Origin: Desulfofarcimen acetoxidans DSM 771
Lineage (GTDB): Bacteria; Bacillota; Desulfotomaculia; Desulfotomaculales; Desulfofarciminaceae
Direction of reading: 5' to 3'
Assembly: GCF_000024205.1 (NCBI RefSeq)
Contig: NC_013216.1
Location: forward strand, 620,001 to 684,000
DNA length: 64,000 nucleotides
A program made the translations under genes and the position numbers. Positions within the stretch are counted from its first letter, which is position 1, and each line of letters opens with the position of its first letter. Below are positions 27,189 through 37,000 of this stretch, piece by piece. The notes under the pieces are model-generated. The model did no database searches. It was not told where the DNA came from and saw only the letters and a program-made list of their open reading frames with translations.

Positions 27189-28580
27189 CTATTTAGTTAC
27201 TTTTATTTCTAGGATATTTTCGTAAAGAGGTTCCCCAATATAGTAAATGTTTACTGAATCGCCTTTTTTAACAGATGTATTATTACCGTCCTTATCTACC
27301 ACCCTGGCATTATCCCAGTACAAGAAACTGAAGGGTTTGTATTTTATGCCGGTGCTGCCGGAACTGGTTTTATGCTCCAGACTAAGAGATCTGCCGATGG
27401 ACTCAACTTTACCCGAGGTTGTTTTTATATCCAATATTGTAATGGATTTAATTGTTTTGTTTTCTGTTAAGCCGATTTTTATAAACTGATCAGGTTTTAA
27501 TTGCTTAAATATATTTATTGCGGCAGGATTTTTATTTTTAGATTTTTCATCAATGATGGTTGCGTCCCAGGCTACAGGAAAGGTCGCTCCATTATTTAAC
27601 ATGTCTTTAACGGACATAATAACCGGTTCTCCTTCGGCCAGATTTATGAAGCTGGCATAGGTGCTGTTTTTAATCTGGTCAAAGTTCCTTTTTTCCAGTA
27701 ATTCCAGATAGGCAATTTTTTTATTGGTATCTAAAATACCATTTATTCGGTAATTAACGGCCTTTTTGATAGAGAACCTTTCTCCTTGAAAGTAGCATGG
27801 GCAATCAGTATTGGCTGCTGCAGTTATTGATTCTTTAAGAGAACTAATTTCTATCTTTAAATCCTTCTTATCCTCTGATACTCTGGAAATCCAGCCGTTA
27901 ATTTTGTATTTAGGTTCAATATTTATCCAGCCCTGATCGTATGCCTGCGATAAAGTAGCAGCCAGTTCACTTCTGAGAATTGGTTTTAGCGGCTGAAAAG
28001 AGCCGTCTGGATAACATAGCATAATTTTTTCCCGATAAACTGTCTGGACAGCGGCAAGATATGTCTCAGGAATGCTGTTAGTGTCAATAAACTGGTGAGG
28101 GTTGCCCTGAGTTGTTAAACCAAATACTCTTGTTAAAATAGCCGCCGTCTCAGCCCGGTTAATTGGCCGGTCATATTGAAAGATTTCCATTATACCCTGA
28201 GGGATGAATCTTTTTTCCAGAGCAAAATCCAGATAGTTTTGTCCCCAGGGGACAGGATACTCACTGGGCGGCGCGTTTTTTACCTGTTTAACTTTGGCGA
28301 TTTGTTCTTTATAGCCGCAGCTGTTTAAAATCATGGTTATAGCTTCCAGGCAGTTAACTTGCTGGTCAGGCCGGAACGTGTAATCGGGATAACCGCTGAC
28401 TAAGCCCAGAGCATAAATCTTCTCAACCTGTTGTCTGGCCCAGTGTGTTTCTATATCCAACAGGGTTGCCGGCTTTTGTTTTGCTGCGGCAGTACAGGCT
28501 TGCGGGAGAATTAACACAGAAATTAACACAGAAATTAACACAGTGAAACACTTGTTTAGTCTGTTAAATAAATTAAACAT
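27189..28580 (-). CDS. SLH-domain secreted protein
   Basis: A 463-residue exported protein. The signal peptide (1 to about 33) contains VLISVLISVLI, encoded by three 12-nt repeats. Three S-layer homology repeats follow (about 38-225), recognisable by HWARQQVEKIYALGLVSGYP, FRPDQ, RAETAAILTRVFG and CYPDGSFQPLKPILRSELAATL. They would anchor it to secondary cell-wall polymer. The remaining about 230 residues are mixed beta-type sequence of no recognised family. It is downstream of the propeller gene, 15 nt apart, on the same strand, so probably one operon. Confidence 0.87.
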   Translation of the reverse strand: MFNLFNRLNKCFTVLISVLISVLILPQACTAAAKQKPATLLDIETHWARQQVEKIYALGLVSGYPDYTFRPDQQVNCLEAITMILNSCGYKEQIAKVKQVKNAPPSEYPVPWGQNYLDFALEKRFIPQGIMEIFQYDRPINRAETAAILTRVFGLTTQGNPHQFIDTNSIPETYLAAVQTVYREKIMLCYPDGSFQPLKPILRSELAATLSQAYDQGWINIEPKYKINGWISRVSEDKKDLKIEISSLKESITAAANTDCPCYFQGERFSIKKAVNYRINGILDTNKKIAYLELLEKRNFDQIKNSTYASFINLAEGEPVIMSVKDMLNNGATFPVAWDATIIDEKSKNKNPAAINIFKQLKPDQFIKIGLTENKTIKSITILDIKTTSGKVESIGRSLSLEHKTSSGSTGIKYKPFSFLYWDNARVVDKDGNNTSVKKGDSVNIYYIGEPLYENILEIKVTK

Positions 28581-28595
28581 TAACTATATCTCCTC

Positions 28596-29717
28596 TTATA
28601 AATCAGATATTTTCATCAATACACCCTTGTTGGTATAAACAATAATACTGCCGTCTTGCAGTATTATTGGAGTCCGGGAAACGGCGTCCTTTTCGTCGAA
28701 TTGTTTTTGCCATAAGGATTTTCCGGAAAAGCTGATACTGAAAATTCTCCCGTCACTGCCGCCGGCATAAAAACGTTTGTTGGTGCTGTCTACAGCAATT
28801 CCCGAGGCCAGATTTATTAAAGGTAAAGACCATTCTTGGGCACCCGTGGCAGCATCCAGACAGTATAGTTTTTGGGCAGCGGAAAAAACGATCTTATTTT
28901 CGGAGGAAAAACTGATTTGTGACAGGTTGTCTGCTTTAACTGAATAATCCCATATAGCTTTGCCCTTAACGGGATCAATACAGTAAACCTTGCCACGGTG
29001 ATATTCATCCAGTTTCGCGGGATTGGCCGCAACATATAAATTTTCATTAGGACCTGTGCTCATGCGCATATTTTTTATAGCACCAAGTGTCATTGACCAA
29101 ATTCGCTCACCTTTAGAATTTAAAGCAAGAAGGGTGCCGCTTTGTTTATCCCCTTCGCATACATAAAGTCGCTGGTCGTCACTCAGGCAATCAAATATAT
29201 TTTTCTCGCTGGAATAACGCCAGATAAAATTTTTCCCCGCTTCCAGTCCGTAGACGCTGTCACCTGTTCCTACATAAAGCAGATTTGACGGGCCGGGACA
29301 AACTATGGCCCCGCTGTTGGAACCTTTATTTAGAGGGGATATTTTAAAAGTCCAGTTCAAACTCCCGTTGAGTTTTATTTGTTGTATTCCGTTGGCGGCA
29401 CCGGCATAGATATTAGGGCCGTTAAATACCGGGGAATGAGTGATTTGACCTGATAAATCGAGCTTGCGCTCCCATTCCCTTTTTCCGGTTTCTATATTGT
29501 AGCACAGGATGGCATTGCCGGCCGGGCAATAAAGGAGATTATTAGGTGCTATCAACGGACCGGCAGTAAGTTTACTGGGGCATTTTATCATCCAGTCGGT
29601 TTTTGCATAAGGCGAGAAAAGCTCTCCGGCGTGCACAGGTGCGGTCAAACCTGTTAAGACAAATATAATTGATATGATTAATAGAACATTTTTCTTTATT
29701 ATTTGTCTAAAAGCCAT
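28596..29717 (-). CDS. secreted PQQ-type beta-propeller repeat protein
   Basis: A 373-residue protein with a signal peptide (about 1-30, ending APVHAGE) and roughly seven PQQ-like beta-propeller blades. The blades show repeated motifs such as LLYCPAGNAILCYNIETGKREWE, split here as variants of GxxxxxNxxTGxxxW, and YCLDAATGAQEWSL. It has no catalytic residues of a quinoprotein dehydrogenase, so it is likely a binding or scaffold protein outside the membrane. It is probably transcribed with the SLH protein gene. Confidence 0.87.
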   Translation of the reverse strand: MAFRQIIKKNVLLIISIIFVLTGLTAPVHAGELFSPYAKTDWMIKCPSKLTAGPLIAPNNLLYCPAGNAILCYNIETGKREWERKLDLSGQITHSPVFNGPNIYAGAANGIQQIKLNGSLNWTFKISPLNKGSNSGAIVCPGPSNLLYVGTGDSVYGLEAGKNFIWRYSSEKNIFDCLSDDQRLYVCEGDKQSGTLLALNSKGERIWSMTLGAIKNMRMSTGPNENLYVAANPAKLDEYHRGKVYCIDPVKGKAIWDYSVKADNLSQISFSSENKIVFSAAQKLYCLDAATGAQEWSLPLINLASGIAVDSTNKRFYAGGSDGRIFSISFSGKSLWQKQFDEKDAVSRTPIILQDGSIIVYTNKGVLMKISDL

Positions 29718-29934
29718 ATTAATCCTCCCTGCTAAAAATAAGGAACAAACTGATGTATATGCACAATTATATTAAATATACTAACATAACTAAGACTCAG
29801 GCAAAAGTACCAACAATAGAAAATTGCAGAATATACGTTTTGCAAAAGGAAGGATTCAGAGTTTTTATGTAGAATTTATCTTTGTTCGCAGTTAGTGAAA
29901 GAACAACTATTAAGCAAAAAGGAGGAATTGATAA

Positions 29935-30426
29935 ATGGAAAGATTGTGGGCCCCCTGGCGTACAGTATATATCGGCAAGGATCACGGTGACACATGTATT
30001 TTTTGCGATAAGCTGCATTCAAATGAGGATGCTGCCAACTATACAGTGCTGCGTGGCGATAAAACCTTTGTTATAATGAACCTGTATCCGTATAATAACG
30101 GGCACTTGCTCATAGCACCCAAGCGCCATGTGGGAGATTTTAATGATTTGGAAGCAGATGAACTTTTAGAACTGGGCCAGATGACTCAGCGCATGGTGAG
30201 AGTGTTGCGTTTGGCTTTAAACCCGGAAGGTTTTAATATAGGAGTTAATCTTGGGAAGATAGCCGGTGCCGGGGTGCCCGGACATTTTCACACTCATATA
30301 GTACCGCGCTGGGGTGGAGATAATAATTTTATGCCGGTTCTCGGGGATATAAGGGTTATATCTGAGGGAATGGACATGACTTATCAAAAGATAATGGAGG
30401 CTCTGGCTAAGGAAGGCAAGAAATAG
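29935..30426 (+). CDS. HIT family hydrolase/phosphorylase (Ap4A-type)
   Basis: A 163-residue histidine-triad protein starting MERLWAPWRTVYI behind AAAGGAGGAA. It has a CIFC zinc-like pair near residue 21, NGHLLIAPKRHV, and the triad HFHTHIVPRW. Length and N-terminal APWR fit the Ap4A phosphorylase-like branch of the family, which breaks dinucleoside polyphosphates. Substrate is inferred. The preceding about 217 bp hold no gene. Confidence 0.9.
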   Translation: MERLWAPWRTVYIGKDHGDTCIFCDKLHSNEDAANYTVLRGDKTFVIMNLYPYNNGHLLIAPKRHVGDFNDLEADELLELGQMTQRMVRVLRLALNPEGFNIGVNLGKIAGAGVPGHFHTHIVPRWGGDNNFMPVLGDIRVISEGMDMTYQKIMEALAKEGKK

Positions 30427-30522
30427 GATTATTTCTTTTAGCCGCAGCCCTTTACATGGTCAGGTAAATATGTTATCATTATTGAGCAGCGAAAAGCTGG
30501 ATATATTGATTGCAATTTATTC

Positions 30523-30551
30523 TTGACAATAAGCAATCGATTTGTTATTAT
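30523..30551 (+). promoter_or_regulatory. sigma-A promoter of the tRNA operon
   Basis: TTGACA (30523-30528) and TATTAT (30546-30551) with exactly 17 bp between them, 34 bp before tRNA-His. Confidence 0.8.
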
Positions 30552-30585
30552 TTATACTGCAGTTTATAATTGCAGATATTTTTAC

Positions 30586-30663
<78 letters not shown>

Positions 30664-30682
30664 TACATATTTTCATAGTCCT

Positions 30683-30757
30683 TGGGGTGTAGCCAAGTGG
30701 TAAGGCAGCGGTCTTTGGAATCGCCATTCGTTGGTTCGAATCCAGCCTCCCCAGCCA
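30683..30757 (+). tRNA. tRNA-Gln (TTG)
   Basis: Cloverleaf with anticodon TTG (TCTTTGGAA), D-arm AGCCAAGTGGTAAGGC, T-loop GTTCGAATC and encoded CCA. The acceptor stem TGGGGTG/CTCCCCA has one T-T mismatch. Confidence 0.97.
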
Positions 30758-30759
30758 AA

Positions 30760-30787
30760 AAATGAGAGGTCTGTCAACCTCTCATTT
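30760..30787 (+). terminator. hairpin between tRNA-Gln and tRNA-Leu
   Basis: AAATGAGAGGT and ACCTCTCATTT form an 11-bp stem with a 6-nt loop. It lacks a clear T-run, so partial termination or a processing signal is equally likely. Confidence 0.5.
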
Positions 30788-30801
30788 GTGTCCGAAAGCA
30801 A

Positions 30802-30886
30802 GCGGGTGTGGCGGAATGGCAGACGCGCTAGACTTAGGATCTAGTGTCTTTATGGCGTGGAGGTTCAAGTCCTCTCACCCGCACCA
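30802..30886 (+). tRNA. tRNA-Leu (TAG)
   Basis: A class II tRNA with anticodon TAG (ACTTAGGAT), a long variable arm (TGTCTTTATGGCGT), acceptor GCGGGTG/CACCCGC, A73 and encoded CCA. Confidence 0.97.
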
Positions 30887-30888
30887 AT

Positions 30889-30933
30889 AATAACAAGGGT
30901 TTCAGCACTTTGCTGAAACCCTTGTTATTTATC
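30889..30933 (+). terminator. terminator of the tRNA operon
   Basis: A perfect 19-bp stem (30889-30907 with 30911-30929) and 3-nt loop, followed by TATCTT. It lies 2 nt after the CCA of tRNA-Leu. Confidence 0.85.
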
Positions 30934-30942
30934 TTGATTTAA

Positions 30943-30964
30943 TTTGCTAACATTTTGCTAACAT
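30943..30964. repeat. tandem 11-nt repeat at the island edge
   Basis: TTTGCTAACAT occurs twice back to back just downstream of tRNA-Leu. It marks the junction between the host-like tRNA region and the GC-rich island. It may be an attachment-site relic, but no second copy at the far edge and no integrase gene was found. Confidence 0.4.
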
Positions 30965-31156
30965 TGTATATTTTATGAGTATAGCTGATCCCGAAAGATG
31001 CTCCGAAGCCTCCTGACAAACGGCGCAGAGAAAATAAATCCTCCGGCAGGTACTGACACCGGAAAATCCATAAAGAGCAAAGAATATGTGGCTGCGCAAA
31101 AGCATGGCAATATATAATATCTTACCGGCAAATTTAAGCGTATGGAGGGTCATCCC

Positions 31157-33631
31157 ATGAAAAAGAGCAAAACGCTCAAAAGAGAGCGCGTCAACCGCGC
31201 ACTCATGAACATATTTGAATATCCGCTGACCATCGTGGAGGCGCCTATGGGCTATGGCAAGACCACGGCTGTGCGGGAATTTCTTGCAGCGAGAGACGTG
31301 CGGGTCTTGTGGACCTCCTTTTATTCAGATAGCGATACGGGGGAGGCATTTTGGGACAGGGTGGTGATGGCGGCCGGCAGCTTCGATGAGATGGCAGGCA
31401 AGCGGCTGAAAGGCTTTGGTGTTCCCTCCGACGCATTGCATGTCAGATCGTTCCTTTCCCTTATGAATGACTTGGATTATCCGCCGGATACGACCCTTGT
31501 CATAGACGATATCCACTACGCAAGAGACATCCTGCGCCCCGAGCTTTTCGGATGGTTTATCACGGAGCTGCCCGATGATTTTCATATTGTCCTCATCACC
31601 CGGGATATTTCCTTCCTCGACCTTGCGGAGCTTTTCGCCAAGGGGCTGTGCAATATCGTGTCCCAGCAAACCTTGCGTTTCACCGGCGAGGAGCTCCGCG
31701 CCTACTGTATCCTGATGGATTTCCGCCAGGGCGAGGACGCGCTGGAAAAGGTCAGCAAATACACGGGAGGCTGGATATCCCTGGCATATTTAATCCTGCT
31801 GGGGCTGGAACAGGGAATTCCCATAGGCCAAAGCAGCGTGATCAATGAGCTGGTGGAGAAAATTCTCTACAACGCTTACGACGAAACGATTCAAACATTT
31901 CTTCTGCGCCTTTCCGTTATGGATACCTTTACGGAGGAACAGGCCCGGTATGTGACGGAGGAAAAACGTGCCGGCGAAATTCTGAAAAAGCTGCGTCAGG
32001 AAAATGCCTTCGTTTTCTACGACGAGGCAATAGGCGTTTACCGAATCCATCATGTGCTGTCGGATTTCCTGCGGGCCAGACAGACGGATCACGCGGAGGT
32101 TTCTTTGCTCTACCGGCAGGTGGGTGAATGGTTCCTTGAGAAAAAGGCGTTCAAGCCGGCCTATGCCTATCTTTGCCGCGCCGGGGAAACAGAGCGTGTC
32201 CTATCCCTTTTGGACGAGGAGGATGCCATTACCAAGGACTCCTCCGAATTTGAGGGTGCCCCGGAAATGTATGCCGCCGCACCCCGGAAGCTGCTTTTTC
32301 AGTATCCGTTTGCCTATCTGCAATATATCGCCTCGCTGCTCCTTTTCAGCGGCGACCCCGCTGCGGCGCGGGACGCCGTATCCCGCCTTGACGAGCTGGA
32401 GGAACATTACCGGCGGATTGCGGATATCCACCCAAACCGCCGCAGCCGCGTCCTTGCGGAAATCAGCGTCGTGCGCATTTTCGCTGTGTTCAATGACGCG
32501 CGTCAAATGGTGGACTGCACCAACAAGGCGCTCCGGCTTTTGGAGGGAGGTGTTTCATGCCTGGTCAGGCGGGATGCCGAATTCACCTTTGGCTCACCCC
32601 ATTTCCTGTACACCTATTACAGAGAGCCGGGAAGCTTAAAGGAAACGGCGGAATTTATGGCTGCCGAATTCCCCGTATTTCCAAGAATCTCCTCCGGTTG
32701 CGGCACGGGCTGCGACTATGTGACGCTGGCCGAACACGCGCTGGAAACAGGGGACTGGCAGGCGGCGGAGCTGAACGCCTTCAAAGCCATATACAAGGCT
32801 CAGACAATGGAGCAGACCGGCATCATCCTCTGCGCCGGACTGACGCTTGTTCGGTTTTATATCTATCAGGAAAAGATAATCGAGGCGCTGGAGCATCTGC
32901 GGCAGCTCCGGGCTGATGTGTCCAAGGAAGATAACGCCGTTTACAACACCACGCTGGATTTGATCGAAGGCTATGCCTACGGCTGCATGACCCGGCCGGA
33001 CAGCATCCCCGAGTGGCTGCGGACAGGCGAACTATCCATGGCCAACTTCATGTATCGAGGCATGGCGTTTAACTTTATCGTCTATGGCAAGGCCGTGCTG
33101 CTGGCAAAGGACTACATCCGTCTGGAGATACTGACCGAAACCTTTCCGCAATACTTTGGTATTTTCCATAATCAGCTCGGCTTCCTGCACAATCATATCC
33201 TTGCCGCCGCAGCCAAATACCGCCTGTACGGGATGGAGAAGGGCTGCGCGGCACTTGCGGAAGCAATCGGCATGGGGCGGGCGGATCACCTGATTTTGCC
33301 CTTTGCGGAGTATGCGCCCGAAATGATTGACATGCTGCGGCATATCGCACAAAACAATTCCGGTGACGGCTACATCATAGAACTGCTCGAAGCCTGTGAA
33401 CACTACATAGAAAGTCTGAGCCGCGCCCCAGAGAGTACCGTGACGCTCACGGAGCGGGAACTGGAGGTTCTGACCCTCGCCGCCGAAGGGCTCAGGCGGA
33501 ACGAAATTGCCGCACGACTATATGTGTCCGGGACCACAGTTAAGACGCATCTGGCGAATATCTACCGGAAGCTGGAGGTTGGCGGCAGGACTGCGGCCGT
33601 AAAAAAAGCCGGGAAGCTGAAAATTATTTGA
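31157..33631 (+). CDS. LAL/MalT-type LuxR family transcriptional activator
   Basis: An 824-residue regulator; ATG 31157 is preferred because GGAGGG lies 7 nt upstream, inside the longer frame from 31142. It has an N-terminal STAND-type ATPase with Walker A APMGYGKTT (K35) and the Walker B-like TTLVIDDIHYA, a long helical repeat region, and a C-terminal LuxR HTH (LTERELEVLTLAAEGLRRNEIAARL, split as TERELEVL and VKTHLANIYRKL). MalT-like activators bind an inducer or partner protein. It is the first gene of the GC-rich island and probably controls the genes after it. Confidence 0.92.
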   Translation: MKKSKTLKRERVNRALMNIFEYPLTIVEAPMGYGKTTAVREFLAARDVRVLWTSFYSDSDTGEAFWDRVVMAAGSFDEMAGKRLKGFGVPSDALHVRSFLSLMNDLDYPPDTTLVIDDIHYARDILRPELFGWFITELPDDFHIVLITRDISFLDLAELFAKGLCNIVSQQTLRFTGEELRAYCILMDFRQGEDALEKVSKYTGGWISLAYLILLGLEQGIPIGQSSVINELVEKILYNAYDETIQTFLLRLSVMDTFTEEQARYVTEEKRAGEILKKLRQENAFVFYDEAIGVYRIHHVLSDFLRARQTDHAEVSLLYRQVGEWFLEKKAFKPAYAYLCRAGETERVLSLLDEEDAITKDSSEFEGAPEMYAAAPRKLLFQYPFAYLQYIASLLLFSGDPAAARDAVSRLDELEEHYRRIADIHPNRRSRVLAEISVVRIFAVFNDARQMVDCTNKALRLLEGGVSCLVRRDAEFTFGSPHFLYTYYREPGSLKETAEFMAAEFPVFPRISSGCGTGCDYVTLAEHALETGDWQAAELNAFKAIYKAQTMEQTGIILCAGLTLVRFYIYQEKIIEALEHLRQLRADVSKEDNAVYNTTLDLIEGYAYGCMTRPDSIPEWLRTGELSMANFMYRGMAFNFIVYGKAVLLAKDYIRLEILTETFPQYFGIFHNQLGFLHNHILAAAAKYRLYGMEKGCAALAEAIGMGRADHLILPFAEYAPEMIDMLRHIAQNNSGDGYIIELLEACEHYIESLSRAPESTVTLTERELEVLTLAAEGLRRNEIAARLYVSGTTVKTHLANIYRKLEVGGRTAAVKKAGKLKII

Positions 33632-33675
33632 TTTTGCGGAGCAATATACTCCGTTTGGACGATACCAATTTTAAA

Positions 33676-33714
33676 AAAACCCCTTATACTTTAATCGTAT
33701 GGGGGGTTTTAAAA
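33676..33714 (+). terminator. terminator after the LAL regulator
   Basis: AAAACCCCTTATAC (33676-33689) pairs with GTATGGGGGGTTTT (33697-33710), 14 bp with two G-T wobbles, followed by an A/T-rich tract. Confidence 0.7.
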
Positions 33715-33747
33715 TTTCTACCGCCCCAAAGAAAGGAGGCGCCTTCA

Positions 33748-34005
33748 ATGAGCAAAATGCTCAAGGTAACGCCGGGAGACGATTATACCCTGCTCGTGGA
33801 ATTTGAACACGGCAACAGCATCCTCTTTCACATGAAAGATTTAATTGAAACCATGCCATATAGCAGCTTGAAGGATTTGAGCCGTTTCAAGGATATCACA
33901 TTGGAGGAAAAGGCCATCCGCTGGCCCGACCCCGTACCCGGGGAAGCGGCGCTATACCCCATTCGGCTGACAGTGGACAACATTCTGTTCGCCATAAGGG
34001 AGTAA
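33748..34005 (+). CDS. DUF2442 domain protein
   Basis: An 85-residue protein; ATG 33748 lies behind AAAGGAGG, which decides against the longer frame that crosses the terminator. It has the DUF2442 pattern (KVTPGDDYTLLVEFEHGNSI, then FKDITLEEKAIRWPD, IRLTVDNIL). The family is small, of unknown function and often carried near toxin-antitoxin or mobile genes. It lies 48 nt upstream of the giant surface protein. Confidence 0.8.
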   Translation: MSKMLKVTPGDDYTLLVEFEHGNSILFHMKDLIETMPYSSLKDLSRFKDITLEEKAIRWPDPVPGEAALYPIRLTVDNILFAIRE

Positions 34006-34053
34006 AGCGGAGAAGCTGTACGAATCAATTTTGAGAAGTAAAGGGGAATGAAC

Positions 34054-37000
34054 ATGAAAAAAGCAAAAAGACTATTGACGCTTTTACTGACCGCTTTCAT
34101 GATATTTGCCATGCTGCCGCCGATGGCAACGGCGGCGGGGGTGACAAGGCTTGAGGCGGAGAACGCGATCACGTCCGGCGGTGCCGGAGTTGCCGACGGA
34201 CAGGCGGGCGCGTCGGGCGGCAAAGTGGTAGGATACTTCAACTCCACAGCCGATTCCGTTACCTTCGCCGGCTTACAGGAAGCTGCGGGCGTTGTGATTG
34301 GTTATTCGAGCGTCTATACGGGGACGATCAGTATCTACTTAAATAATACGCATGTCCGGGACGCAGCGTTTACTTCTACCGGCGGCTGGACGGGTGCGGA
34401 GCACTTTAAAACGATTGTTCTTGATATCGACATAAAAAGTGGCGACAACCTGAAAATTCAACGTGATTCGGGCGATGTGGCCTTGAATGTGGATTACCTT
34501 GACTATTCGCCCTTCACGCCTATACCGGCGGACGGCGCCATCACGGCGGACGGCACATATAACCTGTCCGCTTACAGCGGCGACAAGGCCATTACGATTA
34601 CGGCGGGTCGTACCGTCACCTTGACGGGCGGCGGCACGACCTTCACCAAGTCCGGAATCAACTGCGGAACGGGCGTTAACCTGACGCTGAACAACGTGAC
34701 CATAAATCATAGTAGCTGCGCCCTCGCCTTCACTGGCGCGGGCAATACGCTGACGCTTGTGGGCGCAAGCAGCCTGCGAAGCGGATATGAGCAGCCCGGG
34801 GTTAAGGTGGAAGGTGCCACGGAACTAACCATCCGGGGCAACGGTTCGCTCTCGGCATACGGCGGTAAATTCGGCGCGGGCATCGGCAGCCCTGGCAGCG
34901 GCAGCCCTGGCAGCGGCGGAGTAATCACCATCGACGGCGGCACGGTAACGGCCACTGGCGGCGAATACGGCGCGGGTATCGGCGGCGGTTCCCTTGGCAG
35001 CGGCGGAGTAATCACCATCGACGGCGGCACGGTAACGGCCACCGGCGGCGAAAACGGCGCGGGCATCGGCGGCGGCTACCGTGGCAGCGGCGGCAAAATC
35101 ACCATTAAAAAAGGCAAGGTAACGGCGAATGACGGCTCCTTTGCCGCGGGCATTGGCGGCGGCGGCAGCGGCGGCGGCGGGACCATCACCATCACGGGCG
35201 GTGAGGTGACGGCAACCAGCGGCAGCAACAGCGGCGGCGCGGGGATCGGCGGCGGAGGCGGCTCAGTCGGAGGCAACGGCGGCACCATCACCATCAGCGG
35301 CGGCAAGGTAACGGCCACCGGCGGCGGATACGGTGGCGCGGGGATCGGCGGCGGCCGGGGCAGAGGCGGCGGCACCATCACCATCAGCGGCGGTACGGTA
35401 AAAGCAACCAGCATCGCCCAAGGCTCGGGTATCGGCGGGGGCGGAGGCGGCGCCACCGCTGTCGCCGGTGACGGCAACATCATAAAGATCAGCGGCGGTT
35501 CGGTAAACGCGATCGCCGGCAGCGATATCGATAAGATCGGCGGCGGCGGAGGCGCAGGGGCTACCCCCTCCGACGCGTTGGAAAACGGGGACGGCGTTGA
35601 GGTGTACCTCACCGCCATACGGCTTGTGGGCGGCGACACGGGAAACGTGGCGATATCGTCGCTGGCCACCGATTTGGACGGTTATGACCTGAACGATGTT
35701 TTCAGCGACAGCTCCGGCAAGCTGTACCTTTATCTGCCGCAGGGAACGAAGATCACGGGGGTGAACGCCGCCGGCATAATATTTGCGGGTAATGCGGTCA
35801 CGGGGAGCCCGCCCACGGAGCATACTTTCGAGTGCGACCTCCCGCCTGACGAGCGGATTACAACCGACCTTAACCACCTTGTCTGGGACGCCATAAAAGG
35901 CAGTAACAGCGAGCAGGCTGATGTGAAGGTCGCCTTAAACCTGCCCAAGACAGGGGAAAACGGGACGACCATAGCATGGAGCGCATCCCCCACGGGAATT
36001 ATTAACACCGATACGGGCACGATAACCAGGCCGCTTGACAGTGCCAAAGCGGTTAGTTTGTCGGCAACGGTTTCCTATGCGGGCGGGACGGCAAAAACAA
36101 AGACCTTTAACCTGACGGTTCCCAAACATACGGGAAGATTTGAGGCGGAGGACGCGGTCATCGTCAGCGGGAGTATTTTCAGCGGCGCGGAGGCTGCGGG
36201 AGCTTCGGAAGGGAAGCAGGTCGGAAATCTTAGCGTAAAGGGAATCAGCAGCGTCGAATGGAGCAGCCTGCCCGCGTCGTCCTCGGTCGAAATCCGCTAC
36301 GCAAGCCAAAACAACGGAACGATCAGCATCTATAAAAACGGCACGCACGTCATGGACGCCTCGTTCACCGCCAGCGGAGGATGGTACGGCGAGGGGCGCT
36401 TCGCCAGCTTATGGCTCTCTTTGGAAATCGCCGCCGGTGATAGCATAACAGTACGGTATGACGACGGCGACGCGGTTTTGAATCTGGATTATATCGAGTG
36501 CTACATAAGCTCATTCGAAAACGCCTCCATCAGCCCGGCAAGCGGGACGTTTGACAAAACCCATCCGGCGGATGTGACCACGACCATCCAGTGGAACGAC
36601 GCAGCCGCCGTGAAGGATGTAAAGGCGGGCACAGCCTCCATCGGCGCCGCGAATTACAACGTGAGCGGAAACACGCTGACCGTCAATAAGGGCTATCTTG
36701 CGACCCTGCCCATGGGCGAAAAGGTTTTGACCGTCGAGTTTCAGCGCGGGGCCTCGGCGACGCTGACCGTCAACATCACAAAATCGTGGGGTACGACCAT
36801 TGCGGCGGACGGCACATATAACCTGTCCGATTACGGCAGCAATAGCGCCACTAAGATCAATACCGGACTGACCGTCACATTGGAGGGCGCCGCCGCGACT
36901 TACACCAATGTCACATTCTACTGCGAAGCGGGCGTCAAGCTTACGATTAACAACGTGAACATCGACAACAGCGCCTGTCATCAAGTCTACGCCCTCTCTT

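Noticed and set aside
32052-32916. Plus-strand frames of 195 and 119 codons within the LAL gene
   Set aside because: They overlap a well-supported gene in another frame and show no family signature.
34857-35550. Regular repeats as a CRISPR array
   Set aside because: The units are in-frame coding repeats of variable length with no constant direct repeat and no cas genes.
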